DNA from: Streptomyces sp. NRRL WC-3618
Lineage (GTDB): Bacteria; Actinomycetota; Actinomycetes; Streptomycetales; Streptomycetaceae
NCBI RefSeq assembly: GCF_001280005.1
Contig: NZ_LGDW01000281.1
Coordinates: 1-64,000 of the forward strand
Reading direction: 5' to 3'
DNA length: 64,000 bases
Made by a program: the position numbers and the translations under genes. The notes below the pieces were generated by a model. The model did no database searches. It was given only the letters and a program-made list of their open reading frames with translations, and was not told where the DNA came from. Of the stretch, positions 36,988 to 46,098 are shown piece after piece. Numbering within the stretch: the stretch's first letter is position 1; each line of letters starts with the position of its first letter.

Positions 36988-38339
36988 TGACCGTGAACGC
37001 TAAGACCAGCGCGAGCGCTGGCAACACCTGGCGAGACCTGCCCGCGGCGCAGCAGCCCGAGTACCCCGACACCGAGGCTCTGCGCGCAGTCGTTGCGGAG
37101 CTCGAGTCGTATCCCCCGCTGGTCTTCGCGGGCGAGTGCGACCAGCTGCGCGCCCGGATGGCGGCTGTCGCCAAGGGAGAGGCGTTCCTCCTCCAGGGCG
37201 GCGACTGCGCCGAGTCCTTCGACGCCGTCGGCGCCGAGGACATCCGAGCCAAGCTGAAGACCCTCCTCCAGATGGGCGCCGTCCTCACGTACGCGGCCTC
37301 CGTGCCGGTCGTGAAGGTCGGCCGGATCGCCGGTCAGTACTCGAAGCCGCGTTCCAAGGGCACCGAGACCCGCGACGGCGTGACCCTGCCGACGTACCGC
37401 GGTGACTCGGTCAACGGCTTCGACTTCGACGAGAAGTCCCGGATCCCGGACCCCGAGCGCCTGAAGCGGATGTACAACGCGTCCGCCTCCACGCTCAACC
37501 TGGTCCGCGCCTTCACCACCGGCGGCTACGCGGACCTGCGCCAGGTGCACGCCTGGAACCAGGACTTCGTGAAGTCGTCCCCGTCCGGCCAGCGGTACGA
37601 GCAGCTGGCCCGCGAGATCGACAACGCGCTGAACTTCATGCGCGCCTGCGGGACGGACCCGGCCGAGTTCCAGACGGTCGAGTTCTACTCCTCGCACGAG
37701 GCACTGCTGCTGGACTACGAGTCGGCGCTCACCCGCGTCGACTCCCGCACCGGGCGGCTGTACGACGTCTCAGGCCACATGGTGTGGATCGGTGAGCGCA
37801 CCCGGCAGCTGGACGGGGCGCACATCGAGTTCGCCTCCCAGGTCCGCAACCCGATCGGCATCAAGCTCGGCCCGACGACGACGGCCGAGGAGGCGCTGCA
37901 GTACATCGAGCGCCTCGACCCGGACCGTGAGCCGGGCCGGCTGACCTTCATCGTCCGCATGGGCGCCGACAAGGTCCGCGACAAGCTGCCCGAGCTGGTC
38001 GAGAAGGTCACGGCGTCGGGTGCGACGGTGGCCTGGGTGACCGACCCGATGCACGGCAACACCTTCGAGGCGGCCTCCGGTCACAAGACCCGACGCTTCG
38101 ACGACGTGCTCGACGAGGTCAAGGGCTTCTTCGAGGTCCACAAGGAGCTGGGTACGCACCCCGGCGGTATCCATGTGGAGCTGACGGGCGACGACGTCAC
38201 CGAGTGCGTGGGCGGCGGCGACGAGATCTTCGTCGACGACCTGCACCACCGCTACGAGACGGCCTGCGACCCCCGTCTCAACCGCAGCCAGTCGCTCGAC
38301 CTGGCGTTCCTCGTCGCGGAGATGTACCGGGACCAGTAA
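36987..38339 (+). CDS. aroH: Class II 3-deoxy-7-phosphoheptulonate synthase
   Basis: A 450-residue plant-type (class II) DAHP synthase that condenses PEP and erythrose-4-phosphate as the first step of the shikimate pathway. LLQGGDCAESFD has the metal-binding Cys. KPRSKGTETRDG and YRGDSVNGF match substrate-binding segments. HMVWIGERTRQLDGAHIEF, GIKLGPTTT and THPGGIHVELTG complete the active site with the expected His and Glu ligands. GTG 36987 is preferred. It is divergent from trpL and the TrpE-G gene (147 bp), grouping entry and branch enzymes. The mycobacterial counterpart aroG lies near pknL in the same way. Confidence 0.95.
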   Translation: MTVNAKTSASAGNTWRDLPAAQQPEYPDTEALRAVVAELESYPPLVFAGECDQLRARMAAVAKGEAFLLQGGDCAESFDAVGAEDIRAKLKTLLQMGAVLTYAASVPVVKVGRIAGQYSKPRSKGTETRDGVTLPTYRGDSVNGFDFDEKSRIPDPERLKRMYNASASTLNLVRAFTTGGYADLRQVHAWNQDFVKSSPSGQRYEQLAREIDNALNFMRACGTDPAEFQTVEFYSSHEALLLDYESALTRVDSRTGRLYDVSGHMVWIGERTRQLDGAHIEFASQVRNPIGIKLGPTTTAEEALQYIERLDPDREPGRLTFIVRMGADKVRDKLPELVEKVTASGATVAWVTDPMHGNTFEAASGHKTRRFDDVLDEVKGFFEVHKELGTHPGGIHVELTGDDVTECVGGGDEIFVDDLHHRYETACDPRLNRSQSLDLAFLVAEMYRDQ

Positions 38340-38378
38340 CGACCAGGAGCAGGATCGCCTGTTACGACAGCATGCGAT

Positions 38379-38417
38379 GGGGCGCGGATCACAACGATCC
38401 GCGCCCCACACCACTTT
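38379..38417 (+). terminator. Terminator after DAHP synthase
   Basis: Perfect 12-bp arms (GGGGCGCGGATC at 38379-38390, complement at 38396-38407) enclose ACAAC and are followed by ACACCACTTTTC. Confidence 0.8.
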
Positions 38418-38443
38418 TCGGGCACCGGCGAGCCGGGGTAAGG

Positions 38444-38462
38444 TTAGGTTAGCCTCACCGAT
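38444..38462 (+). promoter_or_regulatory. Iron box (DmdR/IdeR operator) before bfd
   Basis: The site TTAGGTTAGCCTCACCGAT matches 16 of 19 positions of the actinobacterial iron-box consensus that IdeR/DmdR1 binds with Fe2+. It lies about 45 bp before the bfd start, so bfd should be repressed in iron-replete cells. Confidence 0.8.
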
Positions 38463-38508
38463 CTTGGGGATGGCTGGACCACTGCAATCCCGTCGGGAGG
38501 TGACCCGC

Positions 38509-38736
38509 GTGTACGTCTGCAACTGCTTCGGAGTGACCGAGGCGCAGGTGAAGGGCCATGCGGCGAACGGCGCCTGTACCCCCCGCCAGATCGCGTCAGC
38601 CTGCAAGGCGGGCACGGACTGCGGCTCGTGTGTACGGCGCATCCAGGCGCTGCTCGGCAGGGGCGCCTACCCGACCCGCGGGCTCGCCGACGAGGGTCGA
38701 CGGGTCCTGGCCGAACAGCTGGACGAAGCCGCCTGA
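38509..38736 (+). CDS. bfd: Bacterioferritin-associated [2Fe-2S] ferredoxin
   Basis: A 75-residue BFD-type [2Fe-2S] protein. The four ligand cysteines are seen as CNC near residue 4 and CGSC near residue 39. In the best known system, Bfd reduces bacterioferritin heme to release stored iron. GTG 38509 follows GGGAGG by 8 nt. An iron box lies upstream, consistent with induction under iron starvation. It is convergent with bfr, whose product is its likely partner. Confidence 0.93.
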   Translation: MYVCNCFGVTEAQVKGHAANGACTPRQIASACKAGTDCGSCVRRIQALLGRGAYPTRGLADEGRRVLAEQLDEAA

Positions 38737-38752
38737 GTCCTGGCGGCGGCTC

Positions 38753-39232
38753 TCAGCTCTCCGGCTGCTCGATGAGCTGCGCGATGTAGAGCGCCTCGCC
38801 GAGCTTCTCCACCAGTTCCAGCTGGGTGTCCAGATAGTCGATGTGGTGCTCCTCGTCCGCGAGGATCGACTCGAAGATGTTCGCGGACGTGATGTCGCCC
38901 TTGGCGCGCATGACCTCGACACCGCGCTTGAGGCGGTCGATCGCCTCGACCTCGACCTGCCGGTCCGCCTGGAACATCTCGGTCAGGGTCTGGCCCACCC
39001 GCACATGGAACAGCCGCTGGTAGTTCGGCAGACCGTCCAGGAACAGGATCCGGTCGGTGAGGATCTCCGCGTGCTTCATCTCGTCGATCGACTCGTGTCG
39101 CGTGTACTTCGCGAGCTTCGTCCAGCCGAAGTTCTCCTGCATCTTCGCGTGCAGGAAGTACTGGTTGATCGCCGTGAGTTCGGCGGTCAGCTGCTCGTTG
39201 AGGAATTCGATGACCTCGGGGTCGCCCTGCAT
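38753..39232 (-). CDS. bfr: Bacterioferritin
   Basis: A 159-residue 24-mer iron-storage subunit. Ferroxidase residues Glu18, Glu51, His54, Glu94, Glu127 and His130 are visible. Met52 in DEMKHAE is the interface heme ligand, so this is a true heme-containing bacterioferritin. ATG 39232 follows AAGGAG. Upstream are two imperfect 15-mer repeats that may be regulatory. The convergent bfd gene encodes its ferredoxin partner, with only 16 bp between stops. Opposite regulation of the two (storage versus release) is expected but not shown. Confidence 0.95.
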   Translation of the reverse strand: MQGDPEVIEFLNEQLTAELTAINQYFLHAKMQENFGWTKLAKYTRHESIDEMKHAEILTDRILFLDGLPNYQRLFHVRVGQTLTEMFQADRQVEVEAIDRLKRGVEVMRAKGDITSANIFESILADEEHHIDYLDTQLELVEKLGEALYIAQLIEQPES

Positions 39233-39307
39233 CGCAGAGGCTCCTTCCAAGCGGGGGACTGGGGAGGTTGCCGCCGCATGATTTCATCGCCGTCGAAGAT
39301 CGTCCAG

Positions 39308-39341
39308 TAAGTGCGTGCTTAGTAAGTAAGGGCATGCTTAG
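39308..39341. repeat. Two 15-mer direct repeats in the bfr upstream region
   Basis: TAAGTGCGTGCTTAG (39308-39322) and TAAGGGCATGCTTAG (39327-39341) match at 13 of 15 positions with a 19-bp period. Each has TAAG/CTTA arms around 6 nt. They lie 76-109 bp upstream of bfr and a similar distance before the divergent oxidoreductase gene. Confidence 0.6.
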
Positions 39342-39417
39342 TCCAAATTATCCGGGCTTGATCGAATCTGGTCGGGCCTGGTCATGCGCACTCTTCCTGG
39401 TCTGTCAGGATGGAGTC

Positions 39418-40065
39418 ATGGGGCAGCCGGTGGAAGGTGAATCGGGACAGCGCGATTCAGGAGCGGTGGCGCAGCCCGAATTGCCGCCGGGGCAGCGTAT
39501 TCAGCGCGGCTGGCCGGTCACTCATTACGGGCCGGTGCCCAAATTCCGCCCCGAGCGCTGGGAGTTCAGGGTTTTCGGCGCCACCGCCGACAGTGAGAAG
39601 CACTGCTGGAATCACGAGGAGTTCACCGCCCTCCCGTACACCTCTGTCGTGGCCGACCTGCACTGCGTCACGAAGTTCAGCATGCTGGGCGCCGAGTGGG
39701 GCGGAATTCCGGCGCGGACGATCCTGGCCGCCGCGCCGCCCGCGCCCGAGGTCACCCATGTCATGGTCTGGGCGGAATACGGCTTCAGTTCGAATCTCCG
39801 ACTGGCCGATTTCGCGTCGGAGGGCACGATCTTCGCCACCCACAAGGACGGCGAACTCCTCACCGCGGAACACGGTTTCCCGCTCCGGCTGGTGGTGCCC
39901 CATCTGTACGCCTGGAAGGGCCCCAAATGGGTGCGCGGCGTGGAGTACATGACCGCCGACCGCCGCGGCTTCTGGGAGGAACGCGGCTACCACAACGTCG
40001 GCGACCCCTGGCGCGAACAGCGCTACTCGTACCAGGAGGAGCCTGGGGACGGCCCCGAGCTCTGA
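39418..40065 (+). CDS. Sulfite-oxidase-like molybdopterin oxidoreductase
   Basis: A 215-residue protein consisting of the molybdopterin-binding core of the sulfite oxidase family and lacking dimerisation and cytochrome domains. The molybdenum-ligand Cys is Cys83 in SVVADLHCVTKFS. WGGIPARTIL and HGFPLRLVVPHLYAWKGPKWV are characteristic blocks. No signal sequence is visible, unlike periplasmic MsrP (YedY), so it is probably cytoplasmic. ATG 39418 follows AGGATGGAG. It is divergent from bfr. The physiological substrate is unknown. Confidence 0.88.
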   Translation: MGQPVEGESGQRDSGAVAQPELPPGQRIQRGWPVTHYGPVPKFRPERWEFRVFGATADSEKHCWNHEEFTALPYTSVVADLHCVTKFSMLGAEWGGIPARTILAAAPPAPEVTHVMVWAEYGFSSNLRLADFASEGTIFATHKDGELLTAEHGFPLRLVVPHLYAWKGPKWVRGVEYMTADRRGFWEERGYHNVGDPWREQRYSYQEEPGDGPEL

Positions 40066-40101
40066 GGTCCTGAGCTCTGAGGTCCTGAGCTCTGAGGTCC
40101 T
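40057..40101 (+). repeat. Three 15-bp tandem repeats
   Basis: GAGCTCTGAGGTCCT is repeated exactly three times, followed by a partial GAGGTC. The first unit contains the stop codon of the sulfite-oxidase-like gene, so copy-number change would not alter its protein. Confidence 0.9.
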
Positions 40102-40105
40102 GAGG

Positions 40106-40579
40106 TCAGTGGTGGTATTGGTGCACCACCGCGTGGCCCTTTCCGCGGCCGATCATCCACTTGTTGACGGGCGTCGTCACGACGAAGGCGATCACGAGCG
40201 AGATCGCGAGCGAGCCCCAGAACAGCAGGTCGGCCAGTTCGGCGTCCATCGCGTCCGGCCACAGTACGATCACGCCGTTGTCGATGAGCTCCATCACCGC
40301 GATGGACAGGGTGTCGGCGGCCAGTGCCACACGGATCGCCGCGCGGAGGCCGACGCCGGCCCGCAGCACGCCGCGCAGCGTGAACGAGTAGCCGAAGAAG
40401 AACGCGAGGACGATCGCCAGGACCGTCGTCGACAGGTTCCCCCAGCCCAGCGCGGTACCGACGACCATGCCGAGCACCTCGCCGATGGCGCAGCCGGTGA
40501 GGCAGTGCAAGGTGGCCTGGGCGGCCATGGCCCAGGTGGCGGCCGGTGTGTGCTGGTGCGCGTGTGTCTCGTGCTCCAT
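40106..40579 (-). CDS. DUF4396 membrane protein, probable copper link
   Basis: A 157-residue membrane protein of the DUF4396 family with about four helices. Both ends are His-rich (MEHETHAHQH and HAVVHQYHH), and Cys and Met residues occur in the first helix (ALHCLTGCAIGEVLGM-like TLHCLTGC). Such residues suit metal binding. A perfect ATACCCC/GGGGTAT site lies 53 bp upstream, typical of CsoR copper-repressor operators. Copper-inducible expression is inferred from that. The reaction or transported species is unknown. ATG 40579 is the start. Confidence 0.84.
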   Translation of the reverse strand: MEHETHAHQHTPAATWAMAAQATLHCLTGCAIGEVLGMVVGTALGWGNLSTTVLAIVLAFFFGYSFTLRGVLRAGVGLRAAIRVALAADTLSIAVMELIDNGVIVLWPDAMDAELADLLFWGSLAISLVIAFVVTTPVNKWMIGRGKGHAVVHQYHH

Positions 40580-40631
40580 GGGTACCCCCGGTGTCAGGCG
40601 GTCACGGCTGGTCTCTGCACTCACCAGCAAG

Positions 40632-40648
40632 ATACCCCCCAGGGGTAT
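40632..40648. promoter_or_regulatory. CsoR-like operator
   Basis: ATACCCC and GGGGTAT form perfect 7-nt arms around CCA, the pattern known for Cu(I)-responsive CsoR repressors. It lies immediately upstream of the DUF4396 gene. A second, weaker GGTATTCC motif follows at about 40654. Confidence 0.7.
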
Positions 40649-40691
40649 TCCCTGGTATTCCCCGGCGTTTCCGATGTCCGTTTCCGTGCCG

Positions 40692-41561
40692 CTACCCGTC
40701 CCGGAGTTTCTTCAGCCGTTCCACGTCCGCCGCGTGCCCCTCCTTCCCGCCGGGCGTCTCGATGATCAGCGGTACGCCCTCGGTCGCGGGGTGCGTCATC
40801 AGCGCGCGGAACGGGTCCTCGCCGATATGGCCGGCGCCGATGTTCTCGTGGCGGTCCTTGTGCGCGCCGACCACGTCCTTGGAGTCATTGGCGTGGATCA
40901 GCTTCAGCCGTCCCTCGCCGACCGTGTCGACGAGCAGATCGAGGGTCTGGTGCATACCGCTGGGCCCGGTCAGATCGTGTCCGGCCGCGAAGATGTGACA
41001 GGTGTCCAGGCAGACGCCGAGCTTCGGATGGGCGTCGAGCGCCTCGAAGTACGGCCCGAAGTCCCAGGTGCGCGAACAGAGGGAGGAGCCCTGTCCAGCG
41101 GTCGACTCGAGGAGCAGACACGGGTCGTCGTCGTGGGTGAGCTCGTCGAGCAGCGGCAGCAGATGTTCCCGTACCTGCTTGAGGGCCACGGCCCGCTCCC
41201 GCCCGCCGGTCGCGCTCCCCGTGTGCACCACCACCCCCAGCGCGCCGATCTCGCGCCCGCGCCGCAGCGAGTGCCGCAGCGACTCCACCGACTGCTCGAC
41301 GGTCGCCTCGGTGTGCGAGCCGAAGTTGATCAGGTACGGGGCATGGACGTATGCGGGGATCGAGGCGTCGGCGCAGGCCGCGCGGAACGCCTCGTCCTGG
41401 CGGGGATTGCCGACGGGCGTCGCCCAGCCGCGCGGATTGGCGACGAAGACCTGCACGGTCTCGGCCAGAAGGTCGCGGGCGTAGGACAGGCCGACGGAGT
41501 GGAGACCGCCGGCCACGGGAACATGGCCGCCGACGGGGTTGCGGAGCTGCGTGCTGGTCAC
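40692..41561 (-). CDS. nfo: Deoxyribonuclease IV (AP endonuclease)
   Basis: A 289-residue TIM-barrel endonuclease IV that incises abasic sites in base excision repair. Metal-binding residues occur in order: YVHAPYLINFG (His), VVVHTGSATGG (His), LLLESTAGQGSSL (Glu), GVCLDTCHIFAAG (Asp and His), LIHANDSKD (His), HENIGAGHIG (Asp/His) and IIETPGG (Glu). All appear intact. The GTG start at 41561 encodes VTSTQLRNP. The gene is transcribed in the same direction as and 34 bp after the kinase gene. Confidence 0.94.
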   Translation of the reverse strand: MTSTQLRNPVGGHVPVAGGLHSVGLSYARDLLAETVQVFVANPRGWATPVGNPRQDEAFRAACADASIPAYVHAPYLINFGSHTEATVEQSVESLRHSLRRGREIGALGVVVHTGSATGGRERAVALKQVREHLLPLLDELTHDDDPCLLLESTAGQGSSLCSRTWDFGPYFEALDAHPKLGVCLDTCHIFAAGHDLTGPSGMHQTLDLLVDTVGEGRLKLIHANDSKDVVGAHKDRHENIGAGHIGEDPFRALMTHPATEGVPLIIETPGGKEGHAADVERLKKLRDG

Positions 41562-41595
41562 CCGTTCAGGGTGTCACGCGGCGCTCCGCGTCCCG

Positions 41596-43569
41596 TCAGC
41601 GGATCGTGATGGTGATCTTCGACCCCTTGGGCGCGGTCTCGCCTCCGTCCACGGACTGCTTCTTCACCGTGTCGCCGAAGAGCCCGAGCAGTCCCCGGTC
41701 CTCCTCAACCGTGAACCCGGCCCCCTCCAGCGCCTCCTTGGCTTCGTCGACGCTGTCGCCCACGACATCCGGGACCTTGATCATCTCCGGACCCTTGGAG
41801 ACCGTCAGCGTGACGGTGTCGCCCTGCTCGGCCTCGCTGCCGCCCTCCGGTGACTGGACGGCGACCTGCCCCTGCTCGAACTCGTCCGAAGTGACGGTCT
41901 TGGCGGCGACCTTGACCTTCAGCCCCGCCTGCCCCAGCTCGGCCCGCGCGTCGGCGAGGTCGGAGCCGGTGACGTCGGAGACCTCCACCGGGCTGCCCTT
42001 GCTGATGACGAGGGCGACCGCGGAACCCGCGCGCCGCTCGGTGCCGGCGTCCGGGCTGGTGCTGATCACGGAACCCCGGGGCACCTCGTCGCTGAACTCC
42101 CGGGTGACCATCCCCGGCTCCAGACCGTTCCGCTTCAGCAGCGCTCTGGCCTTGTCGAGACGGTAGCCCCCGAGCTGGGGCACCGGCACGGTCTCCGGGC
42201 CCCTGGAGATGGTGAGCGTCACGGTGTCGTGGTCCCGGATGCGCTCGCCGACCTCGGGGTCCGTGCTGATGACGGCGCCGCGCGCCACCGTGTCGCTGTA
42301 GTCCTTCTCGATCCTGACCTCGAGCCCGGCGGCCGTCAGCCGGTCCGTGGCCTGTGCCTCGGTCTTTGACAGCACCCCCGGGACCTGCGTGAACTGCCCG
42401 GAGTTGATGTACCAGACGCCCGCCCCGACACCGAGGACGAGCAGCACGGCGACGAGGACGGCGAGCGGCGCACGCCGCCCCCGCGCCCGCGCGGAGCGCC
42501 GGGAGGGCGGGGCGGGCGCCGGGGGAGCGCCGACCGCGCCCAGCAGACTGGTGCGGTTGGTCGGGTTGGTCCGGGTGAGCTGCCGGTCGCCGGCCGGGGA
42601 CTCGTCCTCGTTGACGGGCAGGAGGGGCGGCACGGCCAGCGCGCGCGGGATGACGCTCGTCAGGTCCTCGGCGTTGTCGTGTGCCGAGGCGACGGCCTGC
42701 GGCGGTACGGCGTCCAGTTGTTCGGCGTCGAGCGAGCCACGCGTCTCCAGTACCTGCGACAGCAGCGCCACGGCGTCGTACGGCCGGATGTCGGCGTTGC
42801 GCGCGGTGGCCGAGGCGACCAGCGCGTCCAGTTCGAGGGCCAGCCCCGGTACGAGGGCCGACGGCGGCGGCACGTCCTCGTGCAGGTGCTTGTAGAGCAC
42901 CAGCGCGGGGGAGTCGCCGTAGTGCGGCTGGTCGCCGGTCAGCATCTCGTAGAGGACGATGCCGCAGGCGTACACATCGACCCGGGGGTCGGCGGTGCCG
43001 CTCTCGATCTGCTCGGGCGCGAGGTAGGAGACGGTGCCGAGGACGGCGCCGGTCGTGTTGGTGACCGTGTCCACGGCCCGTACGAGCCCGAAGTCGGCGA
43101 CCTTCACCCGGCCGTCGTCCCCTATCAGCACGTTCTCGGGCTTCATGTCGCGGTGCACGAACCCGGCCCGGTGCGCGGCGCCGAGCGCGGCGAGCACGGG
43201 CTCCAGGATGTCGAGGGCGGCCCTCGGCTGGAGCGCGCCGCGCTCACGGAGCACGTCACGCAGGGTGCAGCCGGCGATGTACTCCATGGCGAGATAGACG
43301 TACGACCCGTCGGCGCCCTGGTCGAAGACCTGTACGACGTTGGGGTGCGCGAGCCGGGCCACGGACTTCGCTTCCCGGATGAATCGCTCGACGAAGGTCG
43401 CGTCGGCCGCGAGCGTCGGATGCATCACCTTGAGGGCGAGCACGCGGTCGAGGCGGGTGTCCACGGCCCGGTAGACCGTGGCCATCCCGCCGACCGCGAT
43501 CCGCGCGTCGACGCGATAGCGGCCGTCGAGCACCTGCCCGACGAGAGGGTCCTGAAGGGTCGTATCCAC
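41596..43569 (-). CDS. pknL: PknL-like PASTA-domain Ser/Thr protein kinase
   Basis: A 657-residue transmembrane kinase. The N-terminal kinase domain (about 12-280) has IAVGGMATVYRA, the ATP lysine in ALKVMHP, HRDMKPEN (catalytic loop) and DFGLV. A proline-rich juxtamembrane region follows, then one helix (APLAVLVAVLLVLGVGAGVWY). Four extracellular PASTA repeats (about 385-657) probably sense muropeptides or lipid II. Synteny with an Rv2175c-like gene and class II DAHP synthase marks it as the PknL orthologue. GTG 43569 starts the conserved DTTLQDPLVG. It may phosphorylate the nearby DNA-binding protein. Confidence 0.92.
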   Translation of the reverse strand: MDTTLQDPLVGQVLDGRYRVDARIAVGGMATVYRAVDTRLDRVLALKVMHPTLAADATFVERFIREAKSVARLAHPNVVQVFDQGADGSYVYLAMEYIAGCTLRDVLRERGALQPRAALDILEPVLAALGAAHRAGFVHRDMKPENVLIGDDGRVKVADFGLVRAVDTVTNTTGAVLGTVSYLAPEQIESGTADPRVDVYACGIVLYEMLTGDQPHYGDSPALVLYKHLHEDVPPPSALVPGLALELDALVASATARNADIRPYDAVALLSQVLETRGSLDAEQLDAVPPQAVASAHDNAEDLTSVIPRALAVPPLLPVNEDESPAGDRQLTRTNPTNRTSLLGAVGAPPAPAPPSRRSARARGRRAPLAVLVAVLLVLGVGAGVWYINSGQFTQVPGVLSKTEAQATDRLTAAGLEVRIEKDYSDTVARGAVISTDPEVGERIRDHDTVTLTISRGPETVPVPQLGGYRLDKARALLKRNGLEPGMVTREFSDEVPRGSVISTSPDAGTERRAGSAVALVISKGSPVEVSDVTGSDLADARAELGQAGLKVKVAAKTVTSDEFEQGQVAVQSPEGGSEAEQGDTVTLTVSKGPEMIKVPDVVGDSVDEAKEALEGAGFTVEEDRGLLGLFGDTVKKQSVDGGETAPKGSKITITIR

Positions 43570-43778
43570 GCAGGTGAGTGTACGAGCCGTCGCTGACAAG
43601 GCCGCGGTTTCGGCCAGGAAAGCACAGGAAAGCAGCGGGACTGAAGCCGACCTGTGACGGAGATCGCGGGGGACGGCCGCCAATGGCGAGTAAGCGCCAC
43701 AGGAGAGGCCCACTTGCAAAAAGGCTGGACACAGGCGGTGCGTGGGTGGGAGATCGAGGGCAGGGCAACGCAGGGCAC

Positions 43779-44576
<798 letters not shown>

Positions 44577-44777
44577 TCAGCCTCCCTGAACGGCGGTGAG
44601 GACTTCGACGCGGTCGCCCTCGGAGAGGGGGGTCGCCGACCACCGCGCGCGCGGGACGACGGTTTCGTTGAGCGCGGCGGCCACACCGGAGGACGCCGGG
44701 GTGAGGGTCCTCACCAGAGCGTCGAGCGCGGTACCGGGGGAGATCTCCCGCCGCGAGCCGTTCACCAGGATGTTCAT
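44577..44777 (-). CDS. thiS: Sulfur carrier protein ThiS
   Basis: A 66-residue ubiquitin-like protein ending in Gly-Gly, the residue pair that is adenylated and turned into the thiocarboxylate sulfur donor. The start overlaps the thiO stop (ATGA), and thiG follows directly, supporting coupled expression of ThiS with its partner ThiG. Confidence 0.95.
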   Translation of the reverse strand: MNILVNGSRREISPGTALDALVRTLTPASSGVAAALNETVVPRARWSATPLSEGDRVEVLTAVQGG

Positions 44778-45937
44778 ACGAGCTGCTCCATGCGTACGGT
44801 GTCGAACCGGCGGGGCGTGAACGCCCTGGCCTCGTCGGGCAGTTCACCGGTGGTCAGCGTGTGCGCCAGCGCGTCACCGGTGACCGGCGTCAGCAGCACC
44901 CCGTTGCGGTAGTGGCCCGTGGCCAGCAGGAGGCCCTCCAGCGCGGTCGGGCCGAGCAGCGGCGCGTTGTCGGGGGACCCGGGACGCAGTCCCGCGCGGG
45001 TCTCCGTCAACGGCAGCTCGGTGATCCCGGGGACGAGTTCATGGGCGTCGCGCAGCAACTCGTACACGCCGCCCGCCGTGACGGTCGTGTCCCAGCCCAG
45101 CTCCTCGCTGGTCGCCCCGACGACCAGCTCACCGTTCTCGCGCGGCACCAGATAGATCTGGCTGCCGCGCACCACGGCCCGCACGGTCCGGCTCAGGAAG
45201 GGCGCGTACCGCTGCGGCACGCTCACCCGAACCACCTGCCCCTTCACGGGCCGTACGGGCGGCAGCACGGCCTCGGGGACCCCCGCGAGCCGCCCGCTGA
45301 GGCTGCCCCCGGCCAGCACGACCGACCCGGCGGCCAGCTCGTCGCCGTCCGAGTCCGTGACCGCCACGGCCCGCTCCCGCCGTACCTCGAGCCGCTCGGC
45401 CCAGGTCCGGCGCAGCACCACCCCGGCCCGCTCGCACGCGGCCACCAGCGCCCCGGCCAGCCGCCGCGGATCGATCTGGTGGTCGCCGTCCACCCGCAAC
45501 CCCCCGCGCACGCCCGGCGCGAGCATCGGCTCCAGGCGTCGGCACTCACGCCCCGAGAGCCACTCCGACTCCAGGCCCGAGCGCTGTTGCAGGGCGTGCA
45601 GTTCGCGCAGCTCGGCGCGGTCGTCGGCGTCGAGTGCGACGGCGAGGGTGCCGCAGCGGCGGTAGCCGAGGTCGTGGCCGGTCAGCTCGGTGAGCTCGGC
45701 CACGAAGTCCGGATAGCGGCGGGCCGACTCCAGGTTCAGCCCGAGCAGGGTCTGCTCACCGTGGTGCAGTTCGGTGACGGCGGCCAGCATCCCGGCCGCC
45801 ACCTGCGCGGCCCCGCCGCCCGGCACGGGATCCACGACCGTCGTGGCGAGCCCGCGCTGCGCGGCGCGCCAGGCCGTCACCAGCCCGATGATCCCGCCTC
45901 CGACGACAACGACGTCCGAAGTGTGCGTACGCGACAT
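44774..45937 (-). CDS. thiO: Glycine oxidase ThiO
   Basis: A 387-residue FAD-dependent amine oxidase (DAAO family). It supplies dehydroglycine for thiazole synthesis. VVVVGGGIIGLVTAWRA is the FAD-binding loop, VKGQVVRV and QIYLVPRENGELVVGAT are typical central blocks, and GHYRNGVLLTPVTG closes the flavin site. ATG 45937 lies just after a TPP riboswitch on the same strand. Presence of ThiO instead of ThiH indicates the aerobic thiazole route. Confidence 0.94.
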   Translation of the reverse strand: MSRTHTSDVVVVGGGIIGLVTAWRAAQRGLATTVVDPVPGGGAAQVAAGMLAAVTELHHGEQTLLGLNLESARRYPDFVAELTELTGHDLGYRRCGTLAVALDADDRAELRELHALQQRSGLESEWLSGRECRRLEPMLAPGVRGGLRVDGDHQIDPRRLAGALVAACERAGVVLRRTWAERLEVRRERAVAVTDSDGDELAAGSVVLAGGSLSGRLAGVPEAVLPPVRPVKGQVVRVSVPQRYAPFLSRTVRAVVRGSQIYLVPRENGELVVGATSEELGWDTTVTAGGVYELLRDAHELVPGITELPLTETRAGLRPGSPDNAPLLGPTALEGLLLATGHYRNGVLLTPVTGDALAHTLTTGELPDEARAFTPRRFDTVRMEQLV

Positions 45938-45948
45938 GGGCGTCCAGC

Positions 45949-46041
45949 CCCTCCCTTCGCCGGCATGACCCGGATCAGGTTCGTACGGTCGGAGGCCGCC
46001 CAGCCTCCCTCTCAGCCCGGTGCGTCCGGGCTCCCGCGAGT
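45949..46041 (-). promoter_or_regulatory. TPP riboswitch
   Basis: Read on the minus strand the segment has the THI-box landmarks GGGAGCCCGG, GGGCTGAGAGGGAG, then CTGATCCGGGTCATGCCGGC and GAAGGGAGG. It ends about 12 nt before the thiO start, so translation control is likely in response to thiamine pyrophosphate. Confidence 0.95.
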
Positions 46042-46098
46042 GCTTACGCTGGTCAGCCTAGCCCGCGCCGCGACGCCCACGTAAGGGAGCCTCCGCCC

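Noticed and set aside
43570..43778. A small gene between pknL and thiG
   Set aside because: Frames here are short or are shadows and no ribosome-binding site or family similarity is seen. TACACT near 43577 fits the pknL promoter instead.
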